A DNA stretch of 40,782 nucleotides, taken from the IMG/VR virus record IMGVR_UViG_3300048999_000045, positions 1-40,782 of that record. One strand, given 5' to 3'. Position numbers and translations under genes: made by a program. Below the pieces are notes generated by a model, which did no database searches, was not told the origin of the DNA, and worked only from the letters and a program-made list of their open reading frames with translations. Shown here in pieces: positions 32,477-38,767 of this stretch; the stretch's first letter is position 1; each line of letters opens with the position of its first letter. The DNA is from a virus.

Positions 32477-32870
32477 GATAACGATACGCCGAGTCTTGGT
32501 TGTTGAACCGGAAGACTATTGCTCCGGGGACCAGATAGTCTGGGAACTCGGTCCGCATAATCTCAAGTGCCTCCATGTGACCGATCAACTGGGGAATGAA
32601 GATGGTCTGCTCTTTGAAGTTCTGCGTCTCATTGATGAGGATGCCCCGCGGCTGAGTAATGTCGCGGCGACACTCATTCCAGGAAACAGCAGTATGATTA
32701 CGATCCTCAAACCACCACAGGTTCGCCAGATCGGGGTACTGTCGGTAGGGTGCTAGATGCTTGACCTTGTAGTTGTCGAACACCGAGCCTTCAAGCGGGC
32801 GCAGGTCCTTTGAGTAGAGACCGCGCTTCTCGCTGTCGATCAGTCGACCGTAGAATAGCAAGGGCATCAT
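32469..32870 (-). CDS. hypothetical protein
   Basis: 133 residues, mixed composition, no Cys-rich or membrane motif. The central stretch (YRQYPDLANLWWFEDRNHTA) and the C-terminal IPQLIGHMEALEIMRTEFPD are the most conserved-looking. It overlaps the helix-turn-helix gene by 4 bases (ATGA) and the next by 8. I recognise no family. Confidence 0.45.
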   Translation of the reverse strand: MMPLLFYGRLIDSEKRGLYSKDLRPLEGSVFDNYKVKHLAPYRQYPDLANLWWFEDRNHTAVSWNECRRDITQPRGILINETQNFKEQTIFIPQLIGHMEALEIMRTEFPDYLVPGAIVFRFNNQDSAYRYHD

Positions 32871-33142
32871 CGTTTCTTCTTTGATGGTTTCGGTCTTGAT
32901 GAGCGTTCGGTGCAGATCGGGTCTTCATCGACGGGTAGATATATCGTCTGGGGATAGTAGCCCAAGGCCTCGGGGATCTGCAACCCGGCGGTCTGTACTC
33001 TGCGAATGAAGGCCGACACCGCCTGTGGAGTGATCCCGTTATCCACAGCCCATGCACTCAAGCTCGTGTCGTCCGCCGCCTTCTTCAGCAAGCGTCTAAG
33101 TTGCTTTTCGGTTATGGCTGACTTGGGGATCCGATTTTTCAT
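32867..33142 (-). CDS. helix-turn-helix DNA-binding protein
   Basis: 91 residues. A helix-turn-helix is clear at about 29-52: SLSAWAVDNGITPQAVSAFI, followed by the phage-typical IPEALGYYPQTIYLP motif. A Lys/Pro-rich tail (RPKPSKKKR) follows. Such small proteins are widely found in phages and are thought to be regulators or DNA-binding accessory proteins. It sits after a strong hairpin and before the hypothetical gene at 32469. DNA target unknown. Confidence 0.6.
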   Translation of the reverse strand: MKNRIPKSAITEKQLRRLLKKAADDTSLSAWAVDNGITPQAVSAFIRRVQTAGLQIPEALGYYPQTIYLPVDEDPICTERSSRPKPSKKKR

Positions 33143-33156
33143 GGATGACTCCGGAT

Positions 33157-33191
33157 GAGGGGTCGCAGCCGCAGAGAAACCGCGACCCCTC
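33157..33191 (-). terminator. perfect 10-base-pair hairpin
   Basis: GAGGGGTCGC (33157-33166) and GCGACCCCTC (33182-33191) pair perfectly around a 15-base loop, between the stop of the gene at 33209 and the start of the gene at 33142. There is no uridine tract, so it may be a partial terminator or a stability element that separates a strongly expressed gene from its downstream neighbours. Confidence 0.5.
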
Positions 33192-33208
33192 GAGGGCTAC
33201 GTTACCGA

Positions 33209-33511
33209 TTAGACAACCGGCGGATCGCCCTGGCCTTGATCGCCGGTCGGCGCGGGAGCTTTGCCCCTCTTGCCACCCGGTCCTTGACCATGCAACTCAT
33301 CGTTCTGGGCACGGCCAGGAATTTCCTCGCCTTCGAACGGTGTGGGGTTCTCCTCGGCCGGCGCCTGGGCGGGCTGTGTCACGGAGAACGACTGGGAACC
33401 TTCCTCGATGTGGAAGTCACGTTCCGAGTTAGGAGAAACGTCGATGGTCTCCCCGTTCGTCTCGACGACAGCGCCGTGAGCACGGGCCTTGACGGTAACA
33501 GTGGTCGTCAT
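33209..33511 (-). CDS. small protein with beta N-terminus and disordered acidic tail
   Basis: 100 residues. Residues 1-45 are a beta-rich module (VTVKARAHGAVVETNGETID, then SERDFHIEEGS), the rest is Gly/Pro/Glu/Gln-rich and disordered. It has its own promoter (33546-33575) and an AAGGAG site followed by CCCATCA, very like the leader at 34449. It is followed by a strong hairpin. High expression is implied; function unknown. Confidence 0.6.
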   Translation of the reverse strand: MTTTVTVKARAHGAVVETNGETIDVSPNSERDFHIEEGSQSFSVTQPAQAPAEENPTPFEGEEIPGRAQNDELHGQGPGGKRGKAPAPTGDQGQGDPPVV

Positions 33512-33545
33512 TGATGGGCTCCTTGTCGCGGAATTGCGATGTGTG

Positions 33546-33575
33546 AAACCTACACGAAATGACGTGCTATTGTCA
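33546..33575 (-). promoter_or_regulatory. promoter for the gene at 33209
   Basis: Read on the minus strand: TTGACA (33570-33575), 18-base spacer, TAGGTT (33546-33551). The -35 box is a perfect match, the -10 box a weak one (3 of 6). It lies in a 73-base gap between the genes at 33585 and 33511. Confidence 0.5.
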
Positions 33576-33584
33576 ACTGCATCT

Positions 33585-34067
33585 TCAGAAGGGGCAATCG
33601 TTCTGGATTTCCTCGATCCGAGAGTTCACATAGTCCTGGTAGGTCTCTTCCTCGTCGTGGTCGCTGGCCTTCCAGTCATCTTCATCATCGAAATCCATAC
33701 CATCGAGTGACTGAGTAAAACTCTCAAGCTCGTCATACCGTTCTTGAACAATCGAGCTTTCCTTCAGCTGGTCGGGCATGTTGTCGAGCTTGTCTTCTTG
33801 TTCTTGTTTCAAGTCTTCGACCGATTGCTTGAACGACTCAAAATCATCCTTACTCTGGATAGCGGGCAAGTCCTCATCGACCAGTCGATAGGCAGTCTGC
33901 AAGTAGTCGCTACTAGTAAGCTGCCACCGCTTGAAAGGCGTCAGGCTCTTGAGTGTTCGACTGGATCGAGGGCCGGTCTTCAACGATACCTTGTAATAGG
34001 TATCACCTTTCTTAATCCCCTGTTCGGGATAGTCTTTTCGTGCGACCCGCTTTAACACCTTAGCCAT
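33585..34067 (-). CDS. acidic protein with basic N-terminus, unknown
   Basis: 160 residues. The first 40 (VLKRVARKDYPEQGIKKGDT, then YYKVSLKTGPRSSR) form a compact basic module like those on small phage nucleic-acid-binding proteins; the remainder is acidic with coiled-coil character (SFKQSVEDLKQEQEDKLD and an Asp/Glu-rich C-terminus). AAGGAT precedes the ATG by 6 bases. A hairpin (TGCGGGA/TCCCGCA) lies just upstream in the 65-base gap 34068-34132. No family recognised. Confidence 0.5.
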   Translation of the reverse strand: MAKVLKRVARKDYPEQGIKKGDTYYKVSLKTGPRSSRTLKSLTPFKRWQLTSSDYLQTAYRLVDEDLPAIQSKDDFESFKQSVEDLKQEQEDKLDNMPDQLKESSIVQERYDELESFTQSLDGMDFDDEDDWKASDHDEEETYQDYVNSRIEEIQNDCPF

Positions 34068-34132
34068 TGTCTAATCCTTGGATAAGAATGCGGGACCGAC
34101 TGCCTGCACAACAATCGATCCCGCACCCGACC

Positions 34133-34243
34133 TTACCGGTTTCGGCTAATCAGGCCAATAAGACCATTCATAGCGGCTTCTCCTAGGGCGAACCCAAGGC
34201 CGAAGACAATTGCGGCAAGGAACAACATCAACGAGGGTTCCAT
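34133..34243 (-). CDS. 36-residue membrane peptide
   Basis: A short gene from ATG 34241-34243 to TAA 34133-34135, MEPSLMLFLAAIVFGLGFA at the start, which is one membrane helix, then a short NGLIGLISRNR end. GGAGG lies 5 bases before the ATG. An 8-base-pair hairpin (CCTGTAGA/TCTACAGG) ends right at that site, so access to it may depend on ribosomes finishing the upstream gene. Small single-span phage peptides of this type often act on the host membrane; the role here is unknown. Confidence 0.6.
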   Translation of the reverse strand: MEPSLMLFLAAIVFGLGFALGEAAMNGLIGLISRNR

Positions 34244-34249
34244 GAGAAC

Positions 34250-34290
34250 CTCCCTGTAGAACGTCCCTCTACAGGTAGCCGAGGTGGCTA
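34250..34290 (-). promoter_or_regulatory. two tandem hairpins before the membrane-peptide gene
   Basis: Read on the minus strand, GTAGCC-ACCTC-GGCTAC includes the stop of the gene at 34288, and CCTGTAGA-N7-TCTACAGG follows and ends at the GGAGG of the next gene. A ribosome stopping at 34288 would disturb the first and could free or hide the second. This looks like translational control of the 36-residue peptide, by position. Confidence 0.4.
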
Positions 34291-34449
34291 CTTGATTTCG
34301 GCAATCTCGATGGTCAGCGTCTTGGGCGGATCGCCCTTCTTGAACGCGGTCTTCTTGATGTAGAGCGAAGGGATCGGGGCATCGTCGTCCCCGTTCTTAT
34401 AGACGTTGGTACCCTTCGTTTCGCGGTCGAATTTCAAAGTAGTCTTCAT
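34288..34449 (-). CDS. 53-residue phage protein (KFDRETK type)
   Basis: MKTTLKFDRETKGTNVYKNG at the start, then PSLYIKKTAFKKGDPPKTLT and an acidic end. The pattern K-F-D-R-E-T-K, N-x-Y/V, a strand reading LYIKK, then PKTLTIEI matches a common short phage protein of unknown function. AGGAG lies 6 bases before the ATG, and a strong promoter (34476-34504) lies immediately upstream. Its leader (AGGAGCCCACC) is almost the same as that of the gene at 33209. Probably an abundant early protein. Confidence 0.65.
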   Translation of the reverse strand: MKTTLKFDRETKGTNVYKNGDDDAPIPSLYIKKTAFKKGDPPKTLTIEIAEIK

Positions 34450-34475
34450 GGTGGGCTCCTGTAATTGACCTGTTC

Positions 34476-34504
34476 ATTATCGTGACACAGGAGCTATATG
34501 TCAA
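34476..34504 (-). promoter_or_regulatory. strong sigma70-like promoter
   Basis: Read on the minus strand: TTGACA (34499-34504), 17-base spacer, GATAAT (34476-34481). A 6-of-6 and 5-of-6 match with ideal spacing, the best promoter in the window. It lies just downstream of the stop of the gene at 34509 and reads into the 53-residue gene. Confidence 0.75.
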
Positions 34505-34508
34505 CCGC

Positions 34509-34667
34509 TCATTTCTCAGCTAATTCGTCGATGACCTTGGCAGCCCGATTAACTCCTGCGACGATCTGGCGCCACAGGGTGATCGCGTTTGTGGGAAGCT
34601 TCTCCTCCTCGCAGTCGCCAAAGGCCCGACACGCTGCGATGAGGATCTGTGCTGTCTTGCGGTCCAT
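34509..34667 (-). CDS. 52-residue hypothetical protein
   Basis: Helical, with DRKTAQILIAACRAFGDCEE at the start and IVAGVNRAAKVIDELAEK at the end. Its ATG overlaps the upstream stop by one base (TGATG). Family unknown; it is too short for me to name. It ends just before the strong promoter at 34476. Confidence 0.55.
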   Translation of the reverse strand: MDRKTAQILIAACRAFGDCEEEKLPTNAITLWRQIVAGVNRAAKVIDELAEK

Positions 34668-34921
34668 CAGCCTTCACCCTCGGGCTGACCTAATGTGAGG
34701 AGTGCAGCATGATTGCCTATCTCGATGTTCTCACTGACAATCTGCATTGCCATGTCAGGAGTGATCTTGCGCTGATCCTGTAGCGCGATCAACTGACCGA
34801 CAAACTGAGACGTGATGGCTAGGATTCTCTGAGCGGGCATCTCGGGTGGCATCTGATCCTTCAGCGCCTTCATGAAGGCTTGATCGGCGGCGTCCGGCTG
34901 AAAGCCCTTAGTCGACGGCAT
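34667..34921 (-). CDS. hypothetical protein, helical
   Basis: 84 residues, a helical bundle-like sequence (DQAFMKALKDQMPPEMPAQR; ITPDMAMQIVSENIEIGNH) without Cys or membrane segment. It starts 14 bases inside the upstream gene and ends at the TGATG overlap with the 52-residue gene. Family unknown. Confidence 0.5.
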   Translation of the reverse strand: MPSTKGFQPDAADQAFMKALKDQMPPEMPAQRILAITSQFVGQLIALQDQRKITPDMAMQIVSENIEIGNHAALLTLGQPEGEG

Positions 34922-35189
34922 TCACTTTACTCCCTTTGAGTGGATCGCCACACGGCTTGGCTCCGAACTGACGATATAGGTTGATGAAACGGTCTCGGTT
35001 CTTCTGACCCTCGAACGCATAGGTTCTTACTCCGCTCCCGGGATCAAAGACCACGGAGACGTGTTCACCCACGATCAGGGTATTGATGTTCTCAGGTCTT
35101 AAACCCTGACCTATCGGGCAGGTTGCATAGTGGGGTTCACGGAAGGCCTGCGCCATCTTTGCGCGCCACATCCTACGAGTATCGTTCAT
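34908..35189 (-). CDS. hypothetical protein
   Basis: 93 residues with an N-terminal helical part, two Cys (24 and 80) and a beta-rich middle (VGEHVSVVFDPGSGVRTYAF). It overlaps the gene at 35186 by 4 bases. No family recognised. Early operon member behind the promoter at 35448-35476. Confidence 0.5.
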   Translation of the reverse strand: MNDTRRMWRAKMAQAFREPHYATCPIGQGLRPENINTLIVGEHVSVVFDPGSGVRTYAFEGQKNRDRFINLYRQFGAKPCGDPLKGSKVNAVD

Positions 35190-35425
35190 AGGGGGCTAAC
35201 GCCCGTCGGGATGTGACTGCCCAGGTCACCGAGTACTAGGTGCAGTTTCTCCCTCACTCGAAAGACGTTGACGGCACTATCGCGGCTGTTCTGGTCCGTG
35301 ATGTCCAGGTAGGGCAAGAAGGTATCGATGAACAGGATCAGGCTTGCGGCATCCTCGCAATCGATCCTCGGTGTAATACAAGGCACTTGGCCATCGGTTG
35401 TCTCGGTCAAACTTGGTTTTCTCAT
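35186..35425 (-). CDS. hypothetical protein, first gene of leftward early group
   Basis: 79 residues from ATG 35423-35425; a longer reading frame to 35476 runs over the promoter and is rejected. Start MRKPSLTETTDGQVPCITPR, then a mixed fold ending in SHIPTGVSPL. It is the first gene behind the promoter at 35448-35476. A GGAAAG-type site lies about 10 bases upstream. No family recognised. Confidence 0.5.
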   Translation of the reverse strand: MRKPSLTETTDGQVPCITPRIDCEDAASLILFIDTFLPYLDITDQNSRDSAVNVFRVREKLHLVLGDLGSHIPTGVSPL

Positions 35426-35447
35426 CCCGCTCTTTCCTTTCCTGAAT

Positions 35448-35476
35448 ACAATACACTTTCGAGACAAACCAGGCAA
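35448..35476 (-). promoter_or_regulatory. leftward promoter of the early group
   Basis: Read on the minus strand: TTGCCT (35471-35476), 17-base spacer, TATTGT (35448-35453). Four of six matches in each box with ideal spacing. It points into the gene at 35425. The -35 end lies about a dozen bases from the inverted repeat at 35488, so a bound regulator could control it. Confidence 0.5.
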
Positions 35477-35487
35477 CTATTCCTGGA

Positions 35488-35533
35488 TTTAACCTGTGTC
35501 TATCTGGAATTTTCTGGTTTAACACAGATTAAA
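35488..35533. promoter_or_regulatory. operator-like inverted repeat between divergent promoters
   Basis: TTTAACCTGTGT (35488-35499) and ACACAGATTAAA (35522-35533) are inverted copies (11 of 12 match) separated by 22 bases. Two CTGG-(A)-TTTAAC direct copies overlap the same place (35483-35493 and 35514-35521). It lies midway between the leftward promoter at 35448-35476 and the rightward promoter at 35551-35579, the classical layout of an operator for a dimeric regulator. The regulator is not identified. Confidence 0.5.
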
Positions 35534-35550
35534 GCGGAGACCGTAATGGA

Positions 35551-35579
35551 TTGATAGTGGTAACGGAAAGTGCAATAGT
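35551..35579 (+). promoter_or_regulatory. rightward promoter
   Basis: TTGATA (35551-35556), 17-base spacer, AATAGT (35574-35579): five of six and four of six matches. It points into the 58-residue gene at 35624, giving a 5' leader of about 40 bases with a CCGAA-CCGTT-TTCGG hairpin. Confidence 0.5.
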
Positions 35580-35623
35580 GACTAGTGCCGAACCGTTTTC
35601 GGCTGTTGTAAGGAGATCGTACC

Positions 35624-35800
35624 ATGCCTCGCCATGACTATATTCCTCTGAAGCATGTGCTTCCCAAGGGGATGAGTGCCAAGGTTGCTCGGTCACATCT
35701 GCGTAACCAGACCAAATTCCATCAGCGCGACGGTCGATGGGAGTTTCCCCGTAAGACCGCTGATCGTGTCGAGAACTTCCTCGTCGATCACACAAGCTGA
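35624..35800 (+). CDS. 58-residue basic protein, only rightward gene in this region
   Basis: From ATG 35624 to TGA 35798, with AAGGAG 8 bases before it. The sequence (RHDYIPLKHVLPKGMSAKVA, then RSHLRNQTKFHQRD) is basic, with a DNA- or RNA-binding look: conserved Gly-Met-Ser, then a helix-like RSHLRNQTK. It is the only rightward gene between 30 and 40.7 kb, with its own promoter and a strong terminator. A regulator is plausible, given its place next to the operator-like repeat; that is inference. Confidence 0.6.
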   Translation: MPRHDYIPLKHVLPKGMSAKVARSHLRNQTKFHQRDGRWEFPRKTADRVENFLVDHTS

Positions 35801-35806
35801 CCCCTA

Positions 35807-35851
35807 GGGTCCGACGTCTCAACCCTCCCATATCCCCGAGACGTCGGGCCC
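35807..35851. terminator. 14-base-pair terminator hairpin
   Basis: GGGTCCGACGTCTC (35807-35820) pairs with GAGACGTCGGGCCC (35838-35851), 14 base pairs with one G-U, around a 17-base loop, followed by GCCTTTCCTC. It lies between the converging genes at 35800 and 35860 and can serve both. Confidence 0.75.
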
Positions 35852-35859
35852 GCCTTTCC

Positions 35860-36120
35860 TCAACGTTCGTAGGTTATACGTACCGGGGTGTGTTTGTAGA
35901 TAAGCAGATGGGGAACGATCATCCTATCATAGGGTTGCCGGCGTCCTGCGAAGCCGGGCGGGTATTCTGCCTTGATGTCCCGCTCGACAGCCTGATCGAG
36001 GACTGCCCACTCAACCAGGCCCTGGCATTTAATATCTACCTGAATATCTGTGGGCTTGCAGCCGTGGAGTTCGAGCTCGCGCTGAAGCGCCTCGACAAAG
36101 ACACCTAGTTCCTTAAGCAC
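35860..36120 (-). CDS. hypothetical protein, last gene of cassette
   Basis: 86 residues, N-terminal helix (LKELGVFVEALQRELELHGC) then mixed fold with DIQVDIKCQGLVEWAVLDQA and two Cys. The start overlaps the upstream stop by one base. It is the fifteenth gene of the cassette and ends just before the 14-base-pair hairpin. No family recognised. Confidence 0.5.
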   Translation of the reverse strand: MLKELGVFVEALQRELELHGCKPTDIQVDIKCQGLVEWAVLDQAVERDIKAEYPPGFAGRRQPYDRMIVPHLLIYKHTPVRITYER

Positions 36121-36560
36121 TAGATCCTTTCCTCCAAGATGAGTTTTCCAAGCAGTCGATAGACTCGCTCCTCATTGTCGGACATCCGCACGATGTCGGG
36201 CGTGTCTCGTATAGCGGACCCGATAACCTTGCGACGGTTAGGCGGCAAGGCCTGAACCGCCTCGATCACGTCAGCGACTGTGGGCACGTCATCTGGAAAC
36301 CGCTCGATGGCTGAACGAGACAGGTTCTTCATGTCGTCCAGGTCCCACTGACCGCTAAAGACCATCGCGCATTGAAGGTAACCGAGCCATCGATGTGATT
36401 TGCGCCCCTCGACAGCGCCCGAGGTGATTTGATCGCACATCCACAGGAAGTGATGCACAGTATCGCCTGACACCTCCTGACGTGCATCTATTTGCCTGTG
36501 AGGATCGATCATCTCCCTGATCTGCTCGGCGCAATAGGTAACTGCTTGCTGGTTCATCAC
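36120..36560 (-). CDS. hypothetical protein
   Basis: 146 residues, helical: VTYCAEQIREMIDPHRQIDA, then HHFLWMCDQITSGAVEGRKS and PTVADVIEAVQALPPNRRKV. It has three Cys. It overlaps the upstream gene by 4 bases (36557-36560) and the downstream gene by 1. I do not recognise a family. Part of the leftward cassette. Confidence 0.5.
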   Translation of the reverse strand: MMNQQAVTYCAEQIREMIDPHRQIDARQEVSGDTVHHFLWMCDQITSGAVEGRKSHRWLGYLQCAMVFSGQWDLDDMKNLSRSAIERFPDDVPTVADVIEAVQALPPNRRKVIGSAIRDTPDIVRMSDNEERVYRLLGKLILEERI

Positions 36561-36961
36561 TCTGCTTCTTCCTTGTCTCGCTCGGCGTAGAATGCCTCCT
36601 GAGCGGTGATGGCTGCCTTACGAGCAGCAGTCGGGTTCTCGACACCCAAGTCCCGCAGCAGTGCATCAAGTTCGTAGTCGCCGTGATCGTACCAACGAGG
36701 CTCGATGAGCATGAAGCCGTCCTCATCCGCCTTCCGAACGTGGAACTTACAAGAGCGACCATGAACGTAATCCATGTCAGCCAGGAGTCTAGAGTGACCG
36801 CGGGCTATGATTTCTTGGACGGTCTCTTCTTCAAGAGGTCCTTCACGGTGATGTAGAAACCCCAAACCCTGGGGCTGAGACAACTCAAACGCTTTCTTGA
36901 TGGCGTCGGGAAGCCTGTCTCTAGATACTTTGATAAAGCACTCGTCACCCATCGTTCTCAT
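36557..36961 (-). CDS. hypothetical protein with YVHGRSCKF motif
   Basis: 134 residues. The middle stretch (ADMDYVHGRSCKFHVRKADE, then FMLIEPRWYDHGDYELDALL) looks like a family found in several phage and plasmid proteins, with an HGR-x-CK element, a strand and a WYDH element. A helical Ala-rich end follows. No activity has been assigned to the pattern that I know of. It lies one base after the upstream stop and overlaps the next gene by 4 bases. Confidence 0.5.
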   Translation of the reverse strand: MRTMGDECFIKVSRDRLPDAIKKAFELSQPQGLGFLHHREGPLEEETVQEIIARGHSRLLADMDYVHGRSCKFHVRKADEDGFMLIEPRWYDHGDYELDALLRDLGVENPTAARKAAITAQEAFYAERDKEEAE

Positions 36962-36962
36962 T

Positions 36963-37265
36963 CTAGTTCTCCTTTACTCCATGGTGCTCAGTCAAGCTGT
37001 CCACCCACTCTTTGCCGCTGAGCTTGACATAGGTGGTGGTTGGTAGAAGCAAGACGACCTGGTAGTCATGCGGAAGGTAGATCACGGGCCAGTGTAACCG
37101 ACCCTCGATGATAGAATAGCCGATGATGTGCCAGTGAAGGCCCTCTTCTTCCACGAGACTGTGGTGATCGACGCGGCAGACTGTGTCCTCACGATTGGGC
37201 AGCTCGAAGACGTTGCCCACCTCCAGTGAGCCGACCGGGATCCATGACCGCTCATACCCCGACAT
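36963..37265 (-). CDS. hypothetical protein, beta-rich
   Basis: 100 residues. VGNVFELPNREDTVCRVDHH and VVLLLPTTTYVKLSG suggest a beta-rich small domain; several His residues are clustered at 33-46. It overlaps the upstream membrane-anchored gene by one base. No family recognised. Confidence 0.5.
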   Translation of the reverse strand: MSGYERSWIPVGSLEVGNVFELPNREDTVCRVDHHSLVEEEGLHWHIIGYSIIEGRLHWPVIYLPHDYQVVLLLPTTTYVKLSGKEWVDSLTEHHGVKEN

Positions 37266-37480
37266 CAGTCGTCCCCGTATGGCGAGAGGGCACCATTAGT
37301 CAATCGAGGGGGAGGACTACCCGTGTTGCGCCACTCCCTTGCCTCGTTAACCGTGATGAACCCACGCTGGAGAAAGATCAGGATCTGCTCATCGTCCTTG
37401 TACCGCTTCACGAGACTACGAATAGCAAGAAAGGCTCCAATCCCCATACCAATGATTATGGCGATAATTGTAAGGGTCAC
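37265..37480 (-). CDS. single-span membrane protein
   Basis: 71 residues. The N-terminal segment (TLTIIAIIIGMGIGAFLAIR) is one membrane helix, followed by a charged cytoplasmic domain with ILIFLQRGFITVNEAREW. It overlaps the next gene upstream by 4 bases. Unknown function. Confidence 0.55.
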   Translation of the reverse strand: MTLTIIAIIIGMGIGAFLAIRSLVKRYKDDEQILIFLQRGFITVNEAREWRNTGSPPPRLTNGALSPYGDD

Positions 37481-37668
37481 GTCAACTTCTCCTCATTGAC
37501 AGCTCGGATAATGCGTTCTGCATCGGACCGTCTAAGTTCCTTAACTTCTCGACCGCCATAGCCGAACCCGACTTGAGCTACCGCCCAACCATTAGCATCG
37601 CGGATGGTGAAGCAGGTTTTCATCTCGTGTAGTGTCCATGGTCTTGGTGAAGTTTTTGGTCTCATCAT
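37477..37668 (-). CDS. short protein of the DANG-x-x-VA type
   Basis: 63 residues with FTIRDANGWAVAQVGFGYGG and an AERIIRAVNEEKL end. The layout (a strand pair with Asp-Ala-Asn-Gly, then a helix with Ile-x-Arg-Ala-Val-Asn) is frequent among short phage proteins of unknown function. It overlaps both neighbours by 4 bases. Confidence 0.55.
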   Translation of the reverse strand: MMRPKTSPRPWTLHEMKTCFTIRDANGWAVAQVGFGYGGREVKELRRSDAERIIRAVNEEKLT

Positions 37669-37919
37669 CGGGCCCTATATACGTGCCAAACAAACTGATT
37701 ACAGACGCAAGACCCTACGTGAGTACTACGAGCGGGATCCGGGATGTTGTGACCTGTTCCAACTAGAATGAAGTCTTGGCGACCAATCACTTCCTCTACG
37801 TCGGTATGCTCAATCCACAAGGTCGGTAGATCTTGGTTATGCTGTTGAGCAACTAGCACTACGCGCCCCAGCGGCGTTGAGGTTCCTCCAGAACTCATCG
37901 GGTACTTCAAAACTCTCAC
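37665..37919 (-). CDS. hypothetical protein
   Basis: 84 residues from GTG 37917-37919, which has GGAG 8 bases upstream and overlaps the preceding stop (GTGA). The reading frame is open further, but that part overlaps the zinc-ribbon gene in another frame and is rejected. The protein has RVVLVAQQHNQDLPTLWIEH and a Cys-x-Cys near the C-terminus (SCVCNQFVWH). Unknown family. Confidence 0.5.
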   Translation of the reverse strand: MRVLKYPMSSGGTSTPLGRVVLVAQQHNQDLPTLWIEHTDVEEVIGRQDFILVGTGHNIPDPARSTHVGSCVCNQFVWHVYRAR

Positions 37920-38104
37920 GTTAGGTTCTCCGTATACTTGAGGGTGGCGTTGTCGTCTGACATCATAACACAACCTCGGATTTCCGGGAATATCCGGGCG
38001 GAACATTCTGGACAGTAGTTCGGGAACCGAGGATTGACCCAGCAGAGCAATGTCCCACAGCAGGGTGTCTTCAGCAGACGGAAGTGCACTCGCTCCGTAC
38101 TCAT
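37916..38104 (-). CDS. small zinc-ribbon protein
   Basis: 62 residues with a Cys-Cys-Gly-x-x-x-Cys near residue 14 (TPCCGTLLCW) and a CPEC motif near 31, the layout of a treble-clef or ribbon zinc site. A charged tail follows. It overlaps the genes on either side by 4 bases. Small zinc-ribbon proteins in phages often modify host complexes, but no target can be inferred here. Confidence 0.6.
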   Translation of the reverse strand: MSTERVHFRLLKTPCCGTLLCWVNPRFPNYCPECSARIFPEIRGCVMMSDDNATLKYTENLT

Positions 38105-38286
38105 CGTTTGGCCTTTCTACTCTCATCATACTGGTGCCACTCGTTCTCCTCAGCTTCCTTGCGCTCTACGAACCGACGAAACTCGTCTCTCATATCCCAG
38201 TTGGGATGCTTGGCCAGCATGCGCTCGAACACCGCACGGTGGGTCCGAGCTGGAAATGCGGGCCGGGCATGTTCTGGCCTTCTCAT
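38101..38286 (-). CDS. small charged protein
   Basis: 61 residues, very charged, with HRAVFERMLAKHPNWDMRDE and a Lys/Arg/Glu-rich end. GGAAGG lies 7 bases before the ATG. It overlaps both neighbours by 4 bases. Helical, probably soluble, unknown. Confidence 0.5.
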   Translation of the reverse strand: MRRPEHARPAFPARTHRAVFERMLAKHPNWDMRDEFRRFVERKEAEENEWHQYDESRKAKR

Positions 38287-38480
38287 GATAGGGCCTTCCT
38301 TAGTCCATGCTCGATAAGGCGTGTTAGATCCGTTGAGCCGCAGGTTACCTTCAGTGTGGACAGGTCCGCACCCATTCTAGCGCAAGCGAGCAAGTAGAGC
38401 TGCATCTCGAGGAGTTGCTCATGCTCTCGCTCCTGGAGTCCTGTGTCGGGTAACTGTATGCTGCTCTTAAACGGGATCAT
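38283..38480 (-). CDS. small hypothetical protein
   Basis: 65 residues from ATG 38478-38480, with GGAAGG upstream; the longer open frame upstream is out-of-frame sequence of the next gene and is rejected. It contains a helix (REHEQLLEMQLYLLACARMG) and ends in an LIEHGLRKALS-type helix. It overlaps both neighbours by 4 bases. Unknown. Confidence 0.5.
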   Translation of the reverse strand: MIPFKSSIQLPDTGLQEREHEQLLEMQLYLLACARMGADLSTLKVTCGSTDLTRLIEHGLRKALS

Positions 38481-38767
38481 CCCTCTTCCTTCCACAGGCC
38501 GACAGTCTCCCACTCGCTTAGTAGCTCTGGCAGGGTGAGATATCGGGTCGCGGTGCGAAGCCTCCTGTTGAGCTGCCGAGCTGTGGGATCTACGAACGTT
38601 GTTCCTCGCCAGATCACTAGGTGGTACTGGTACCCATGCTCTACCAGATCCGGGTGGATAGAGTGTGTGGGACCCTTGTATCCCTTGCATTCCATGATGA
38701 TCGACCGCGGATGCTTCTGTCTATAGGACAGACAGGCCTCTAGACAGGAGTATGGAACGGTGCTCAT
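38477..38767 (-). CDS. possible papain/transglutaminase-like small protein
   Basis: 96 residues from ATG 38765-38767. SCLEACLSYR near the start, His49 in HGYQYHLVIW and Asp60 in FVDPTARQL make a Cys-His-Asp order like that of papain-like or transglutaminase-like folds (the VDPTxxQ end is typical). It is far shorter than classic members, so this is a motif-level guess. It could otherwise be a nucleotide-binding or toxin-type domain. It overlaps both neighbours by 4 bases. Confidence 0.45.
   Translation of the reverse strand: MSTVPYSCLEACLSYRQKHPRSIIMECKGYKGPTHSIHPDLVEHGYQYHLVIWRGTTFVDPTARQLNRRLRTATRYLTLPELLSEWETVGLWKEEG

Noticed and set aside
35529-35831. 100-codon leftward frame at the control region
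   Set aside because: Lies opposite the 58-residue rightward gene, which has AAGGAG and a promoter; this frame has no start context and overlaps the terminator.
37920-38129. Upstream extension of the gene at 37665
   Set aside because: Covers the zinc-ribbon gene in another frame; the GTG at 37919 has the 4-base overlap and a ribosome binding site.
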